Of a DNA stretch of 64,000 nt, positions 17,701-25,772 are shown piece after piece. The notes below the pieces were generated by a model. It ran no database searches. It saw nothing but the letters and a program-made list of their open reading frames with translations, and was not told where the DNA came from. Source of the stretch: Ignavibacteriota bacterium (GTDB lineage Bacteria; Bacteroidota; Ignavibacteria; Tepidaquicellales; Tepidaquicellaceae). The stretch is taken from positions 62,001 to 126,000 of the forward strand of contig JAPLFJ010000069.1 in NCBI GenBank assembly GCA_026390735.1, given 5' to 3'. Within the stretch, counting starts at the first letter, position 1; every line of letters begins with the position of its first letter. The position numbers and the translations under genes are program-made.

Positions 17701-17784
17701 CTGTATATTTTGTGAATATAGTTTTGAAAAAACCATAAAAAATAGAACAAATAAAGCAATTGAAATCTTCATTGAATTTTTCAT
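14728..17784 (-). CDS. T9SS-secreted beta-helix protein
   Basis: 1018 residues. Signal peptide (VFSKLYSQ). From about residue 250 to 560 are Asn-rich right-handed beta-helix repeats (ANGTEFNS, IDNNTFNDP, ISNNHFW, IIGNDFHNG, IKNNYFSDG, FLNNTIQSD). There follows a short linker with helical TPR-like segments (SAIINFKNLINTYPNSKHLG) and a Lys-rich low-complexity stretch. The C-terminus is a T9SS sorting domain: NYPNPFNPATKINF, then LKIYDIIGREIKTL, SGVYFYRIQSGDF and KRMVLVK. It is expected on the cell surface or released. Beta-helix proteins often bind or cleave polysaccharide, but I see no catalytic motif. The sorting domain is nearly identical to that of the protein at 19530. Confidence 0.85.
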   Translation of the reverse strand: MKNSMKISIALFVLFFMVFSKLYSQNIQQGEFMVVNNTGTSGGHNITVKIYPSGAVFSGYYEYTLKSYNPIDPFNNQYIFGKDVVLSNDQGANDYFKVANFDRTENINGCSFSLGYGKYKVEILVNNNVVNWCYVDFSDANYCVNIPNENYYHRLVIDCDPNDVLYFKYLDNSGNPTTRISAGEQVVKVWEQLGTGHGSQTPNKGDFTDYANDISPYPYHDFPIDAHSISGNVGHETPEEVYLNLKVTNFNANLSTDKTLKFYNSVFTIASGKKYTVNGGLTNSILISGQGAKFVSGYLSSFNISQSFTLYIQDQASIEANGTEFNSSDPNDFYSGISLSQPGASFIRNCIFNDIGNPINSLGNGSNTLMIDNNTFNDPKQCAIYMTKTINVLISNNHFWLPFVPGMWGGGINIVNNVATEEDNNSASFSNSIDIIGNDFHNGSSQLSVTGLTDLLSIYIKNNYFSDGINNIWFNKTVGSFSNNSIYYPNPGTYGIVLTNSNINFLNNTIQSDYNNLEPLIKSFLYLSPVQTNNQLNWSGGQNHLESFNGKNIYASTHQIPGYFYTDLGRNNFIVDNNSKNHLEGYLHTCEYFYNSHGNCWYVQGNPHIPKYELYNDCWPEPWGMPMLYEGIPSDCVAWDDQLVDIIITDMGNGIFDTVLVTQSNTIPPPSNDAALYGTGIKNQKLKNYSSAIINFKNLINTYPNSKHLGSAVFNLYECYVRSDTNRTQSFRNVIFGNLKNYLEDKIQQYENNDEFVSVAFDFVLKCKVKIKSYPMALDGYEFIAGNSSSETERLMASLSYIDVEGLIQGGNGGGAKENKNAFKAIGNINKQENKTPIKDILLKVYSKAKETKKQKENLDLQKSNDISKTRADIDRKHSFEKSIENRALNNISISGSLNAEQRRERIRKDLLLLAQKETDNKTIKEINSLPINYSLSQNYPNPFNPATKINFAIPKQGFVTLKIYDIIGREIKTLVNEVKQAGYYTVDFNGSSLASGVYFYRIQSGDFVTVKRMVLVK

Positions 17785-17814
17785 AATTTATTAATTTTAA
17801 AATTTCTAAAAATG

Positions 17815-19305
17815 TTATTTTATTAAAACTAACTTATTGCTTTTTCTTATGCTCTTATATTCAACTATAAATAAATAAATACCACTGCTTAAAGAATACT
17901 GATTTGTGTTGAATAAAAAGCTGTTTACACCTTTTATGCAGAAATGATTTCCCAAATTCAAAACTTCTCTTCCTAATAAATCATAAACTTTGAATTTCAC
18001 ATTTCCGCTTTCAGGAATATAAAACCTAACAGATGTTGAAGGGTTAAAAGGATTAGGATAGTTTTGATATAATTCAAAATTATCATTAATACTTTCAGGT
18101 ATGTTTGAAATATTCGTTATTAATGGAGCATTAAATAAAGAATCTGTTTTTATGATAAGTATGAAACCTTTAAAGTTTATAGAAGCATTTCCTACCATTA
18201 TAAACCCGTTATCATTTGTATTTGCAGAGCTTCTTGCTCCAATCAAAGTGTATCCTGGATGTAGAAATGTTTTTGTAAATACAGAGCTATCAGTTATAGA
18301 CAATTTACTTATTCCAATAGTACTTCCCTGTAAAACAAAACCTGTAATTACAATACTACTATTAAAAACAGAATTAAGAGAATTAACTTGTTGAGGAAAA
18401 GAGTAAGTTTTTTGCCATATAATATTGCTTGAAGTATCGATGTAAGAAATTTTATAATAATATCCAATTGTGTCTAATGTTGAACTAAATGCAATAGTAC
18501 TATTAGTAACTTGAACAGGATAACCGGCACCTCCATTTGATAATAGATACTTAGTCCATACAACATCACCATTACTTCTTAATTTTTTTGCATATCCATA
18601 AAGAACATTTGTTGTTCCATATACTGCTGCTCCCAAATAATAACAGCTATCGGGAAACTGTGTTACGCTACCAAAACTTGTATATAAAGAATCTACATAA
18701 CTTTTTCGCCATTGTACGTTTCCTGCCGAATCGGTTTTTATTAAATATCCAGTAACTGTAAATGATTTATAAGCATCATAAGTGCCGCATAGAGCAAATC
18801 CGTTGTCAAGGGTTTTTGTAAAATCATAAAATCTTGGTTGTGATACAGCGGTATCGGGGTAATATTTTCTCCATAAGAAATTTCCATTTTTATCGGTTTT
18901 AAGAAGAAAATTGTGACTTGTAAAATCATAACCAAGCATCACAAATCCACTATCTTTAGTCTGAACGAGTTTGATAGGATTAATATTAATAATCGTATCA
19001 TTTGGATATTTTTGCCATTGCAGATTACCAAGATAGTCAAATTTCATTAGTAACATTTTTTCGTCACCCGCTGAAACCCCCTTTATTCCCAATACCGCAT
19101 ACCCTCCATCGTAGGTTTGAACGACTGAAATTCCATCCATACTTTTAATAGAGTCTCCAATTATTCTTACCCATGTAACTGGCTGGGAATATAAATTAAT
19201 GGAATTGGCAAATACCACCAAACTTGCAAATACGAAAATCAGAATAATTCTTCTCATAAGTAATGTTAAAACTCTTTTGCCCAAATTTAATAATAAAGTA
19301 TTCAA
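17815..19305 (-). CDS. T9SS-secreted beta-propeller-like repeat protein
   Basis: Up to 496 residues. The ATG at 19257 (MRRIILIFVFASLVVF) gives a better signal peptide than the one at 19305. Repeats of about 50 residues of the form TxDxGFxxxGxx ... KTDxxGNxxWxKxY occur at least five times (MKFDYLGNLQWQKY, KTDKNGNFLWRKY, KTDSAGNVQWRKSY, KKLRSNGDVVWTKY), suggesting a propeller. The C-terminal T9SS domain is present (NYPNPFNPSTSVRF; VYDLLGREVLNL; SGIYLFIVEY) but is more divergent than its neighbours. Role unknown; probably a surface protein. Confidence 0.82.
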   Translation of the reverse strand: MNTLLLNLGKRVLTLLMRRIILIFVFASLVVFANSINLYSQPVTWVRIIGDSIKSMDGISVVQTYDGGYAVLGIKGVSAGDEKMLLMKFDYLGNLQWQKYPNDTIININPIKLVQTKDSGFVMLGYDFTSHNFLLKTDKNGNFLWRKYYPDTAVSQPRFYDFTKTLDNGFALCGTYDAYKSFTVTGYLIKTDSAGNVQWRKSYVDSLYTSFGSVTQFPDSCYYLGAAVYGTTNVLYGYAKKLRSNGDVVWTKYLLSNGGAGYPVQVTNSTIAFSSTLDTIGYYYKISYIDTSSNIIWQKTYSFPQQVNSLNSVFNSSIVITGFVLQGSTIGISKLSITDSSVFTKTFLHPGYTLIGARSSANTNDNGFIMVGNASINFKGFILIIKTDSLFNAPLITNISNIPESINDNFELYQNYPNPFNPSTSVRFYIPESGNVKFKVYDLLGREVLNLGNHFCIKGVNSFLFNTNQYSLSSGIYLFIVEYKSIRKSNKLVLIK

Positions 19306-19529
19306 TTATCCAATTAATATTATATCCCATCGAATTGTATGGGTAATAGCTTATCAATGATTTCATCGCCGAATATCACAGGTCAAAAACAACCGTATAT
19401 TCATGCGCAGCAAAAAATACCACATACATGGATTTAATCACAAGTGGATATGAATTTCCTAAACGCCTTAATAAAACGGGAACGAAAGGATCCGATTTAT
19501 TATTAATGCTTGTTATTTATTCATGCAGC

Positions 19530-22500
19530 TTATTTTATTAAAATCATACGTTTCGTCATCACAAAATCTCCGCTTTGAATCCTATAGAAATAAACACCCG
19601 AAGCAAGCGACGAGCCGTTAAAATCAACCGTGTAATAACCAGCCTGTTTCACTTCATTAACAAGTGTTTTTATCTCCCTCCCTATAATATCATATACTTT
19701 CAAAGTAACAAATCCTTGTTTTGGCAATGCAAAGTTTATCTTTGTTGCAGGGTTAAACGGATTTGGATAATTCTGCGATAATTTATACGATGTTGGAAGA
19801 TTATCGTTAAATGTATTACCTTTTCTTATAAGATATTTAGGCTTTATTTTGTTCAATGGTCTGTTTGCCGATGTATAATTCATCAAAGATTGTTCAAACA
19901 GCTTTATCTCTATCACTTTCTCAAATAAGTTTATTAGTTCTTTGTTGCTTAATAGTTCTGTGTTAATATTCTGTGGGATCAAAAGTCCTCTGATGTTGTC
20001 TATATTCTTTTGCTTTAATTTATACGAATCATTTTTTGAAACATTATTTCCGTTAATTGATTCTCCCTTATCGTTTTTTGTCGTCTTCTTTATTCCGTTA
20101 TCTTTTGTTCTGGTAGCGTCATTTATTGTGCTCTTTTTGATAATACTTGAAGTATTGCTCTTTACATAATTTGTTGTCAGCATATTATTGATAATATTAC
20201 TGATTTGTCCGTTTGAATAACTTAAAGGATTATCCCCTCCGCCTGTATTTAATAACGTATCAAGCATAAGGCTGATAGACCTGAGTTTTTCAATATTTGC
20301 ATAGTAAACTTCATTTGGCAATTGTGAATTATCTATAATACTCTGAAACTCATTAATTGCTTGTGGGTATAAAGTTTGTTCAACATTAGAGCCGATAGAA
20401 AGAAATGTTGCATATCTGTTAAAAGCAGTGTCTGTCGTGTATTGATTTGCTGCACCAACCAGATAAGTATTCAGTTCACCAAAACTTAAATTAGATTTTA
20501 AATAAGTATTAAACAGTTTTGCAAGAATCACCTGTTTTTTCGAAGCGTTGTTCGTTGTCCCTATATACTGTTTGTATTTATTTGACGCCTGAACATAATT
20601 ACCTGAATAATCATTGATATTTGCGCTTCCAAAAAGTAAAACGCTTTGCGGCAAATTATCGTTGTTTTCGTTAGCTAATACAGGAAGACATTCATTTGTT
20701 GTTTCAGGATCATTTAAATAATCGGAGTAATTAACCGAACCTTCAGGGCTAAACATTCCGTTGTCAGGTGTTCCTCCCCAATAATTGCTTTGTGCATCAA
20801 GAGCAGGGTTTAACGCATAATTTATGTTTATCAATGTTCCATAATTAACATCATCATATATAGTGTTAAATCCTTTTATTAAATAAGGCAGACTTCTTTG
20901 TGACGATTCTTCATTATTACAAAATACTTCTTCGTATAAGTTATTATAAATCTTGTTATAGCCCGCATTGTACAAACTTTGCGTCTGCGAATATGAAGGC
21001 GACAATATTGGGTTTGAATTATTCGTCAAATACATTCCATACCCGTTATTCCATATCTCATTGTTTAAAAAGTAAGGCGAAGAATTGTCAAGTAAAACCC
21101 CATTGAAGAAATTTGTTGGACTGTTGCAGCCAAAGAATCCGAAACTCTGATAACAGTGAATTCCTGCGTATGGTGCTGCAGTTGGACTCGTTGTGGCATT
21201 TATATTATTATTTGTCACAACAGGGTTTGAACAATAAAAAAGCGAAATTCCTGTTGTATTAACGTCACTAAAAGTATTATTGTTGATATTCATAGCAGAA
21301 ACATTGTTCATTCCTACATTAAACAACTGTGTAGTTGTTCCTGTAAAAGTATTGTCAGATATGTTTCCCGGTGCATCACTTTGATTCATATTATCAAGTT
21401 TAATGTCTGCAAATTTGTTGTCCGTGAAGTTCGAATTAATAATATTTACTTTATCCGAGGCTGTGTATCCAATTGTTATTCCGCTCAGTGTATTTTTTAT
21501 TATTGCGTTGTTAATATAAACATTATTAGCTGAAGAGCAAATAATTCCTTTCCAGTAACCCGTATTTCCTATTCTGTCAAGTGTAACTGTTTTTGGTTCT
21601 ATTTGACCTTGTCCATTACAATAAATTTCTCCTTCGCAATTTAATCCGTACTCATCGCTAAACTTTAAAGTTAGATTTTGTGTGTTGTCTGATGTAAAAT
21701 ATTTAAATTTTCCAGTATTTTTAATGTTTATATCTCTATTAATATTTAAATCACCATTTAAAATGAATAGTCCTTTGCATAATATATTAAACGGAGTTAC
21801 AAAATTGATATTTGTTAATGTTTGAAGTGCGCTTTTATCCTTAATAAAAAAAGTACAATTTGTATCGATTATGAAATCATTTCTAAGATTAAATTTCCAG
21901 AATTTGGACAATTCAATTTTGTTTATCTTATTAGAATCGTAGACGGTTAAATTGGCACTACCTTGTTCGTTCTCCCCTCCAAAAAGTCTTAATGTGGCAG
22001 AGGTGTCCGGAATATAATTATTATTTAATATAATTGGAATATTAATTTGATTAGACGATATTGAAAATAATTTGGGCTCCGATAAGTTTTTAATGTGACA
22101 ATTAGAAAAGATTATTGAATCTGTTAATGCATTTGTTGAAATAGATAATGTTGTATAGCTCACTCTGTTGTCTTCAAACCCTGCTCCTTGAAAAATAATT
22201 CTTTTGGCAAGACTTCCATGTGCTTTAACCCCGTTTATTCCAATGCTGTTTTTTCCCGACTCCACTACTGTTCCCGCTTCTAGCGAATAGACGGCTTTGT
22301 TTTGTTGTTCGTGATAATAAACTGTGTCATGTAAATTTATTATATTATTAGTATCATTTTTTGAATAGATTACAAACGAATAATTTGGGGGTTCTTTAAT
22401 TGAATAATCTATAGAAAAACTTACACCACTATTGCTTGTTTGTAATTGATTAATATTGCTAATTAATATACCTGTTCTCAAATTATAAGAAGAATATGTT

Positions 22501-23960
22501 CTGCTTGAATCAAGATTGTGATACATTTGCATTGTTTTGTAACCGTAGAAATGTTCAGAGGATGCAATATTGTAACAAAGATTATAATCTTCTAATGCGG
22601 GATTTGGTAATTTAAGTTTAAAATTCTTTTCAAGAAGAACGTCAGGGCAATTATTTCCTGGAATTTTGTTGTAAGGTGAAAATTGCCAAATCAGTAATCC
22701 ACCCTTAAAGTTGGCTGTATCACCAGCAAAAAATATATTGTCATCAATTTTTCTGTCAAATCCAAGCTTACGTCTATTCTCTAAAACATAATATTCTCCT
22801 GTTTGAAAGTCAGATGACGCCGAAGGTTTTCCATAAATTGTAACAATTCCGCATTGTTTAGATGTTTCAATTGGAAGTAATTCCTCAACGTCTTGATTTT
22901 TATCATAAGATATAGGGCTTACCCAACCCTGTTGAATTTTAAAAATTGGATTAAAGTGAGACGGGCAATCCCAATGTGTTGCACTTGAATTAGGATTCAT
23001 TACGCAATATCTGCCTGAATTTGTATGACCAAAATTAAAAGGTGGGTTATGTCCTATTTCATGAACTAAAATATGTAAACCATCCATTCTTGTTTGCTTA
23101 TTATTTATATGGTCTAAGTCATTATTGAAGTTCAAATTCATCGATCTTGCGGTTAAATATTTTTGATGAGCCTCTCCCCCAATCGCGTTACTTCCACCCG
23201 CAAATATTATTACGATTTCCCCATTAAATCCAGCGGTATCAAATTCTATTTCTCCGATTGAGTGCAAGTAGACTAATTCTGTAATTGCATCATTTGCTAA
23301 TTCATCATGATTTGTTGTTGAATTTTGACTTAGAAAATACGAGTTTGTTCCATATTTTCTCTTGGGTAACATTATGCTTTTTATTAGTCGTCTTCCATTT
23401 AATAATGTATCTCTATTAATTATGCCATATGACCTTACAGAATCTCCAAGGAATTGGGAATGCGTAAGTGCTGGTGTAATTTGGATGTGGTTGTTTGTAA
23501 CCTCGGTGAAATAATCTTTTAAACTTCCGTAAGCAACTGCAGAGTGTGAATTGTAATCAGGATGTTGGTTCCCTAAATAAGTTCCAGTTGAGAAAAGTAG
23601 ATTCCATCTATCATAATATGTGTATTTTGCAGGAATTAGTGTCATAACACCATTAATGCTGTCTATCCCAAGCTCAGAGACAGCATCAATATTTCCATTG
23701 TTTGGTACTATTTGGCTTAATTGAGAATTGTTAAAAACTTGTTCAACTCCATTCACTCTGCCATCCGGAAAATCAACAAAAATAACAGCTAATTTCAATT
23801 CCGTGGTTTCTCCAAACCCTGGTCTAAGGTAAAAGGGTACTGTTTTTGTTGAATCAATCCATGGTATTGTATTAGTGCCGCAAATTGAATTATCTGATTG
23901 GCATATAGATATATTAGATAATAATAGAAACGACAAAATAGCCACATAAAACGATTTCAT
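19530..23960 (-). CDS. T9SS-secreted M6-like metalloprotease with beta-helix region
   Basis: 1476 residues, signal peptide (LLLSNISICQ). Residues 50-330 resemble M6 (immune inhibitor A-type) peptidases: LKLAVIFVDFPDG, GSLKDYFTEVTNNHIQI, then the zinc motif H300-E-I-G-H304. The usual HExGHxxGxxD is not kept; after HEIGHNPPFNF comes GH312, so the third ligand may be that His. Then come a middle linker and, from about 700 to 1050, Asn-rich beta-helix repeats (IINSNFTDNK, ISDNTFTGT, INNNTFSDV, VTNNNIN). A helical stretch follows and then a T9SS sorting domain almost identical to that at 14728. Likely a surface or released protease; whether it is active needs the third ligand confirmed. Confidence 0.82.
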   Translation of the reverse strand: MKSFYVAILSFLLLSNISICQSDNSICGTNTIPWIDSTKTVPFYLRPGFGETTELKLAVIFVDFPDGRVNGVEQVFNNSQLSQIVPNNGNIDAVSELGIDSINGVMTLIPAKYTYYDRWNLLFSTGTYLGNQHPDYNSHSAVAYGSLKDYFTEVTNNHIQITPALTHSQFLGDSVRSYGIINRDTLLNGRRLIKSIMLPKRKYGTNSYFLSQNSTTNHDELANDAITELVYLHSIGEIEFDTAGFNGEIVIIFAGGSNAIGGEAHQKYLTARSMNLNFNNDLDHINNKQTRMDGLHILVHEIGHNPPFNFGHTNSGRYCVMNPNSSATHWDCPSHFNPIFKIQQGWVSPISYDKNQDVEELLPIETSKQCGIVTIYGKPSASSDFQTGEYYVLENRRKLGFDRKIDDNIFFAGDTANFKGGLLIWQFSPYNKIPGNNCPDVLLEKNFKLKLPNPALEDYNLCYNIASSEHFYGYKTMQMYHNLDSSRTYSSYNLRTGILISNINQLQTSNSGVSFSIDYSIKEPPNYSFVIYSKNDTNNIINLHDTVYYHEQQNKAVYSLEAGTVVESGKNSIGINGVKAHGSLAKRIIFQGAGFEDNRVSYTTLSISTNALTDSIIFSNCHIKNLSEPKLFSISSNQINIPIILNNNYIPDTSATLRLFGGENEQGSANLTVYDSNKINKIELSKFWKFNLRNDFIIDTNCTFFIKDKSALQTLTNINFVTPFNILCKGLFILNGDLNINRDINIKNTGKFKYFTSDNTQNLTLKFSDEYGLNCEGEIYCNGQGQIEPKTVTLDRIGNTGYWKGIICSSANNVYINNAIIKNTLSGITIGYTASDKVNIINSNFTDNKFADIKLDNMNQSDAPGNISDNTFTGTTTQLFNVGMNNVSAMNINNNTFSDVNTTGISLFYCSNPVVTNNNINATTSPTAAPYAGIHCYQSFGFFGCNSPTNFFNGVLLDNSSPYFLNNEIWNNGYGMYLTNNSNPILSPSYSQTQSLYNAGYNKIYNNLYEEVFCNNEESSQRSLPYLIKGFNTIYDDVNYGTLININYALNPALDAQSNYWGGTPDNGMFSPEGSVNYSDYLNDPETTNECLPVLANENNDNLPQSVLLFGSANINDYSGNYVQASNKYKQYIGTTNNASKKQVILAKLFNTYLKSNLSFGELNTYLVGAANQYTTDTAFNRYATFLSIGSNVEQTLYPQAINEFQSIIDNSQLPNEVYYANIEKLRSISLMLDTLLNTGGGDNPLSYSNGQISNIINNMLTTNYVKSNTSSIIKKSTINDATRTKDNGIKKTTKNDKGESINGNNVSKNDSYKLKQKNIDNIRGLLIPQNINTELLSNKELINLFEKVIEIKLFEQSLMNYTSANRPLNKIKPKYLIRKGNTFNDNLPTSYKLSQNYPNPFNPATKINFALPKQGFVTLKVYDIIGREIKTLVNEVKQAGYYTVDFNGSSLASGVYFYRIQSGDFVMTKRMILIK

Positions 23961-23991
23961 TTATTCCTCCGAAATTTAATTATTAATAAAT

Positions 23992-25593
23992 TTATTTAAT
24001 TATTACTAATTTTTTGACTTCTTTAAACTCCTCGTTTGTGAATATTTTATAGAAATAAAGACCTGTTGATAAATTTATAGCATCTATTGAAAGACTGGTC
24101 ACATAACTACCTGTGTTGTGAAAACCATTGACCAGTATTGTAACTTCTTTTCCAAGAATATTATAAATTGAAATTCTTACAAATGCATTGCTTTCAATTC
24201 TATATGATATTTTTGTTAATCCATTAAATGGATTTGGGTAATTTTGTGACAACAAGCTCTTTTTACTTTTGATTTCGTTATTATAATGTACCGAACTTAT
24301 TACACTATCTGGGTTAGTAAAAGAGATTATATTACAGAAAATATCACCGTTACCGTTTCGATACTCTGTCCAGGTTGATATAATTCTATCTTTCCAAAGC
24401 GTCATTCCACCAAACGTTTTTGTCTGTGCGGGATTAAAATTAGTTACGGTGTGCTGATATCCTATTACCTGATTTGAATTTGAATACCTTACAAAAAACG
24501 GACACCAATTATGGCCATTGGCATTTTGATCTGCCCAACCAATTACAAAATATCCGTCTCTTCTTTTCTTTATAGCCGGCCTCCATCTATCCCATTGAAA
24601 CCCATAGCAAACTCTAAAATTACTTCCGTCAAAACTTCCGTCTGAGTTGAAAAACTGACAGTAAACATCCATGAAGCTGCCACTCGATTCTCTCGAGTCA
24701 TCCCAAACTACTGCAAATCGTCCAGATGAATCTGATGATATTTTTGGTACTAAATGAGGACAAGGTGGAATGTCACTATTTACTTTAATATTAATCCCGT
24801 TTTTTTGTCCATTAGAATAATACTTCTGCATAAAGATATCTTGCTCGGCTCCGTTATGAAGTCTGTTATCATCCCATACTATTATATAACTATTGTCTTC
24901 CCGAATTGTTATATCAGGGTCTCTTTGATCGAAAAGCAAACTTGCATCATCATTAACCTTCTCATTCATTCCAATCTTGTTTCCACTTGCATCTAATTTT
25001 TGCAAATAAATATTCGGATGATCATACATTGTTGGTGAAATTGTCATAACCGCAATTATTTCTGATAAACTATTAACACTGATTTCCGCAATTTCATCAT
25101 AGACATAATAATGTGTTGAGTCGCTAATTGCTATTCGATTGCTTATTGGATTTCCAAATTTATTAAAAATTCTAACATAAAATTTCCCAAAATCTAAATA
25201 CTGACCAACCCATACACCCTCCCACCATGATACTACAAAACTACCATCCTTTCTCATTACAACATTCGGGCAGGCTGCCGCACTATCCACCTGATTAATT
25301 TTGTAATTAACTCCTTGTGGTTCACCTCTGAAATTATATCTCTGGAAATATACATCATACTTAGGGTCGTTCCCGCTAATATTTCTTTGATCTTGCCATA
25401 CCACAACAAAATTACCGGCAGTGTCAACTTCGACCTTTGAAAGATTCTGATATGCGGAACCAATATCATCATTCACCCTGAAATCATTCACAAGTTGAGA
25501 ATACGCAGTATTAAAGAAAAGTATAGTTGTTAGAAGTGCAAAGAGAATTTTAGCTGATATATATTTGGTTTTCATAAATTTTATAATATACAT
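23992..25593 (-). CDS. T9SS-secreted beta-propeller-like protein
   Basis: 533 residues; starting at the ATG at 25575 (MKTKYISAK) gives a tidier signal peptide ending AYSQ. Repeats of about 45-60 residues contain FVVVWQDQRN, FVVSWWEG, YIIVWDDNR, FAVVWDDSR, FVIGWADQN and IISTWTEYRNG, a pattern like bladed propellers. The C-terminal sorting domain is present (NYPNPFNGLTKISY; IYNILGKEVTIL; TGLYFYKIFTNEEF). It is the upstream gene of four T9SS cargo genes on the same strand; gaps of 30-220 bp make one transcript uncertain. Confidence 0.82.
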   Translation of the reverse strand: MYIIKFMKTKYISAKILFALLTTILFFNTAYSQLVNDFRVNDDIGSAYQNLSKVEVDTAGNFVVVWQDQRNISGNDPKYDVYFQRYNFRGEPQGVNYKINQVDSAAACPNVVMRKDGSFVVSWWEGVWVGQYLDFGKFYVRIFNKFGNPISNRIAISDSTHYYVYDEIAEISVNSLSEIIAVMTISPTMYDHPNIYLQKLDASGNKIGMNEKVNDDASLLFDQRDPDITIREDNSYIIVWDDNRLHNGAEQDIFMQKYYSNGQKNGINIKVNSDIPPCPHLVPKISSDSSGRFAVVWDDSRESSGSFMDVYCQFFNSDGSFDGSNFRVCYGFQWDRWRPAIKKRRDGYFVIGWADQNANGHNWCPFFVRYSNSNQVIGYQHTVTNFNPAQTKTFGGMTLWKDRIISTWTEYRNGNGDIFCNIISFTNPDSVISSVHYNNEIKSKKSLLSQNYPNPFNGLTKISYRIESNAFVRISIYNILGKEVTILVNGFHNTGSYVTSLSIDAINLSTGLYFYKIFTNEEFKEVKKLVIIK

Positions 25594-25772
25594 TCTTTTT
25601 ATTTTAATAATATTAATTTTTTAAAACAAGTGAAATATTTTGAAAATCTTTCCGTTTGTTTTTTTCTGTCACTTCTTTAACCGTTAGTTTTAAACAAGAA
25701 ACCCCCTCCCCCTAAATTTTCCATAACTTCTATAAAATAAAATTACTATTTTAATAAAAATATAATAACTCT

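Noticed and set aside
19339-19437. 32-codon frame (MGNSLSMISS...) in the gap before the M6-like gene
   Set aside because: No ribosome-binding signal, no family, and length expected by chance; at most a remnant.
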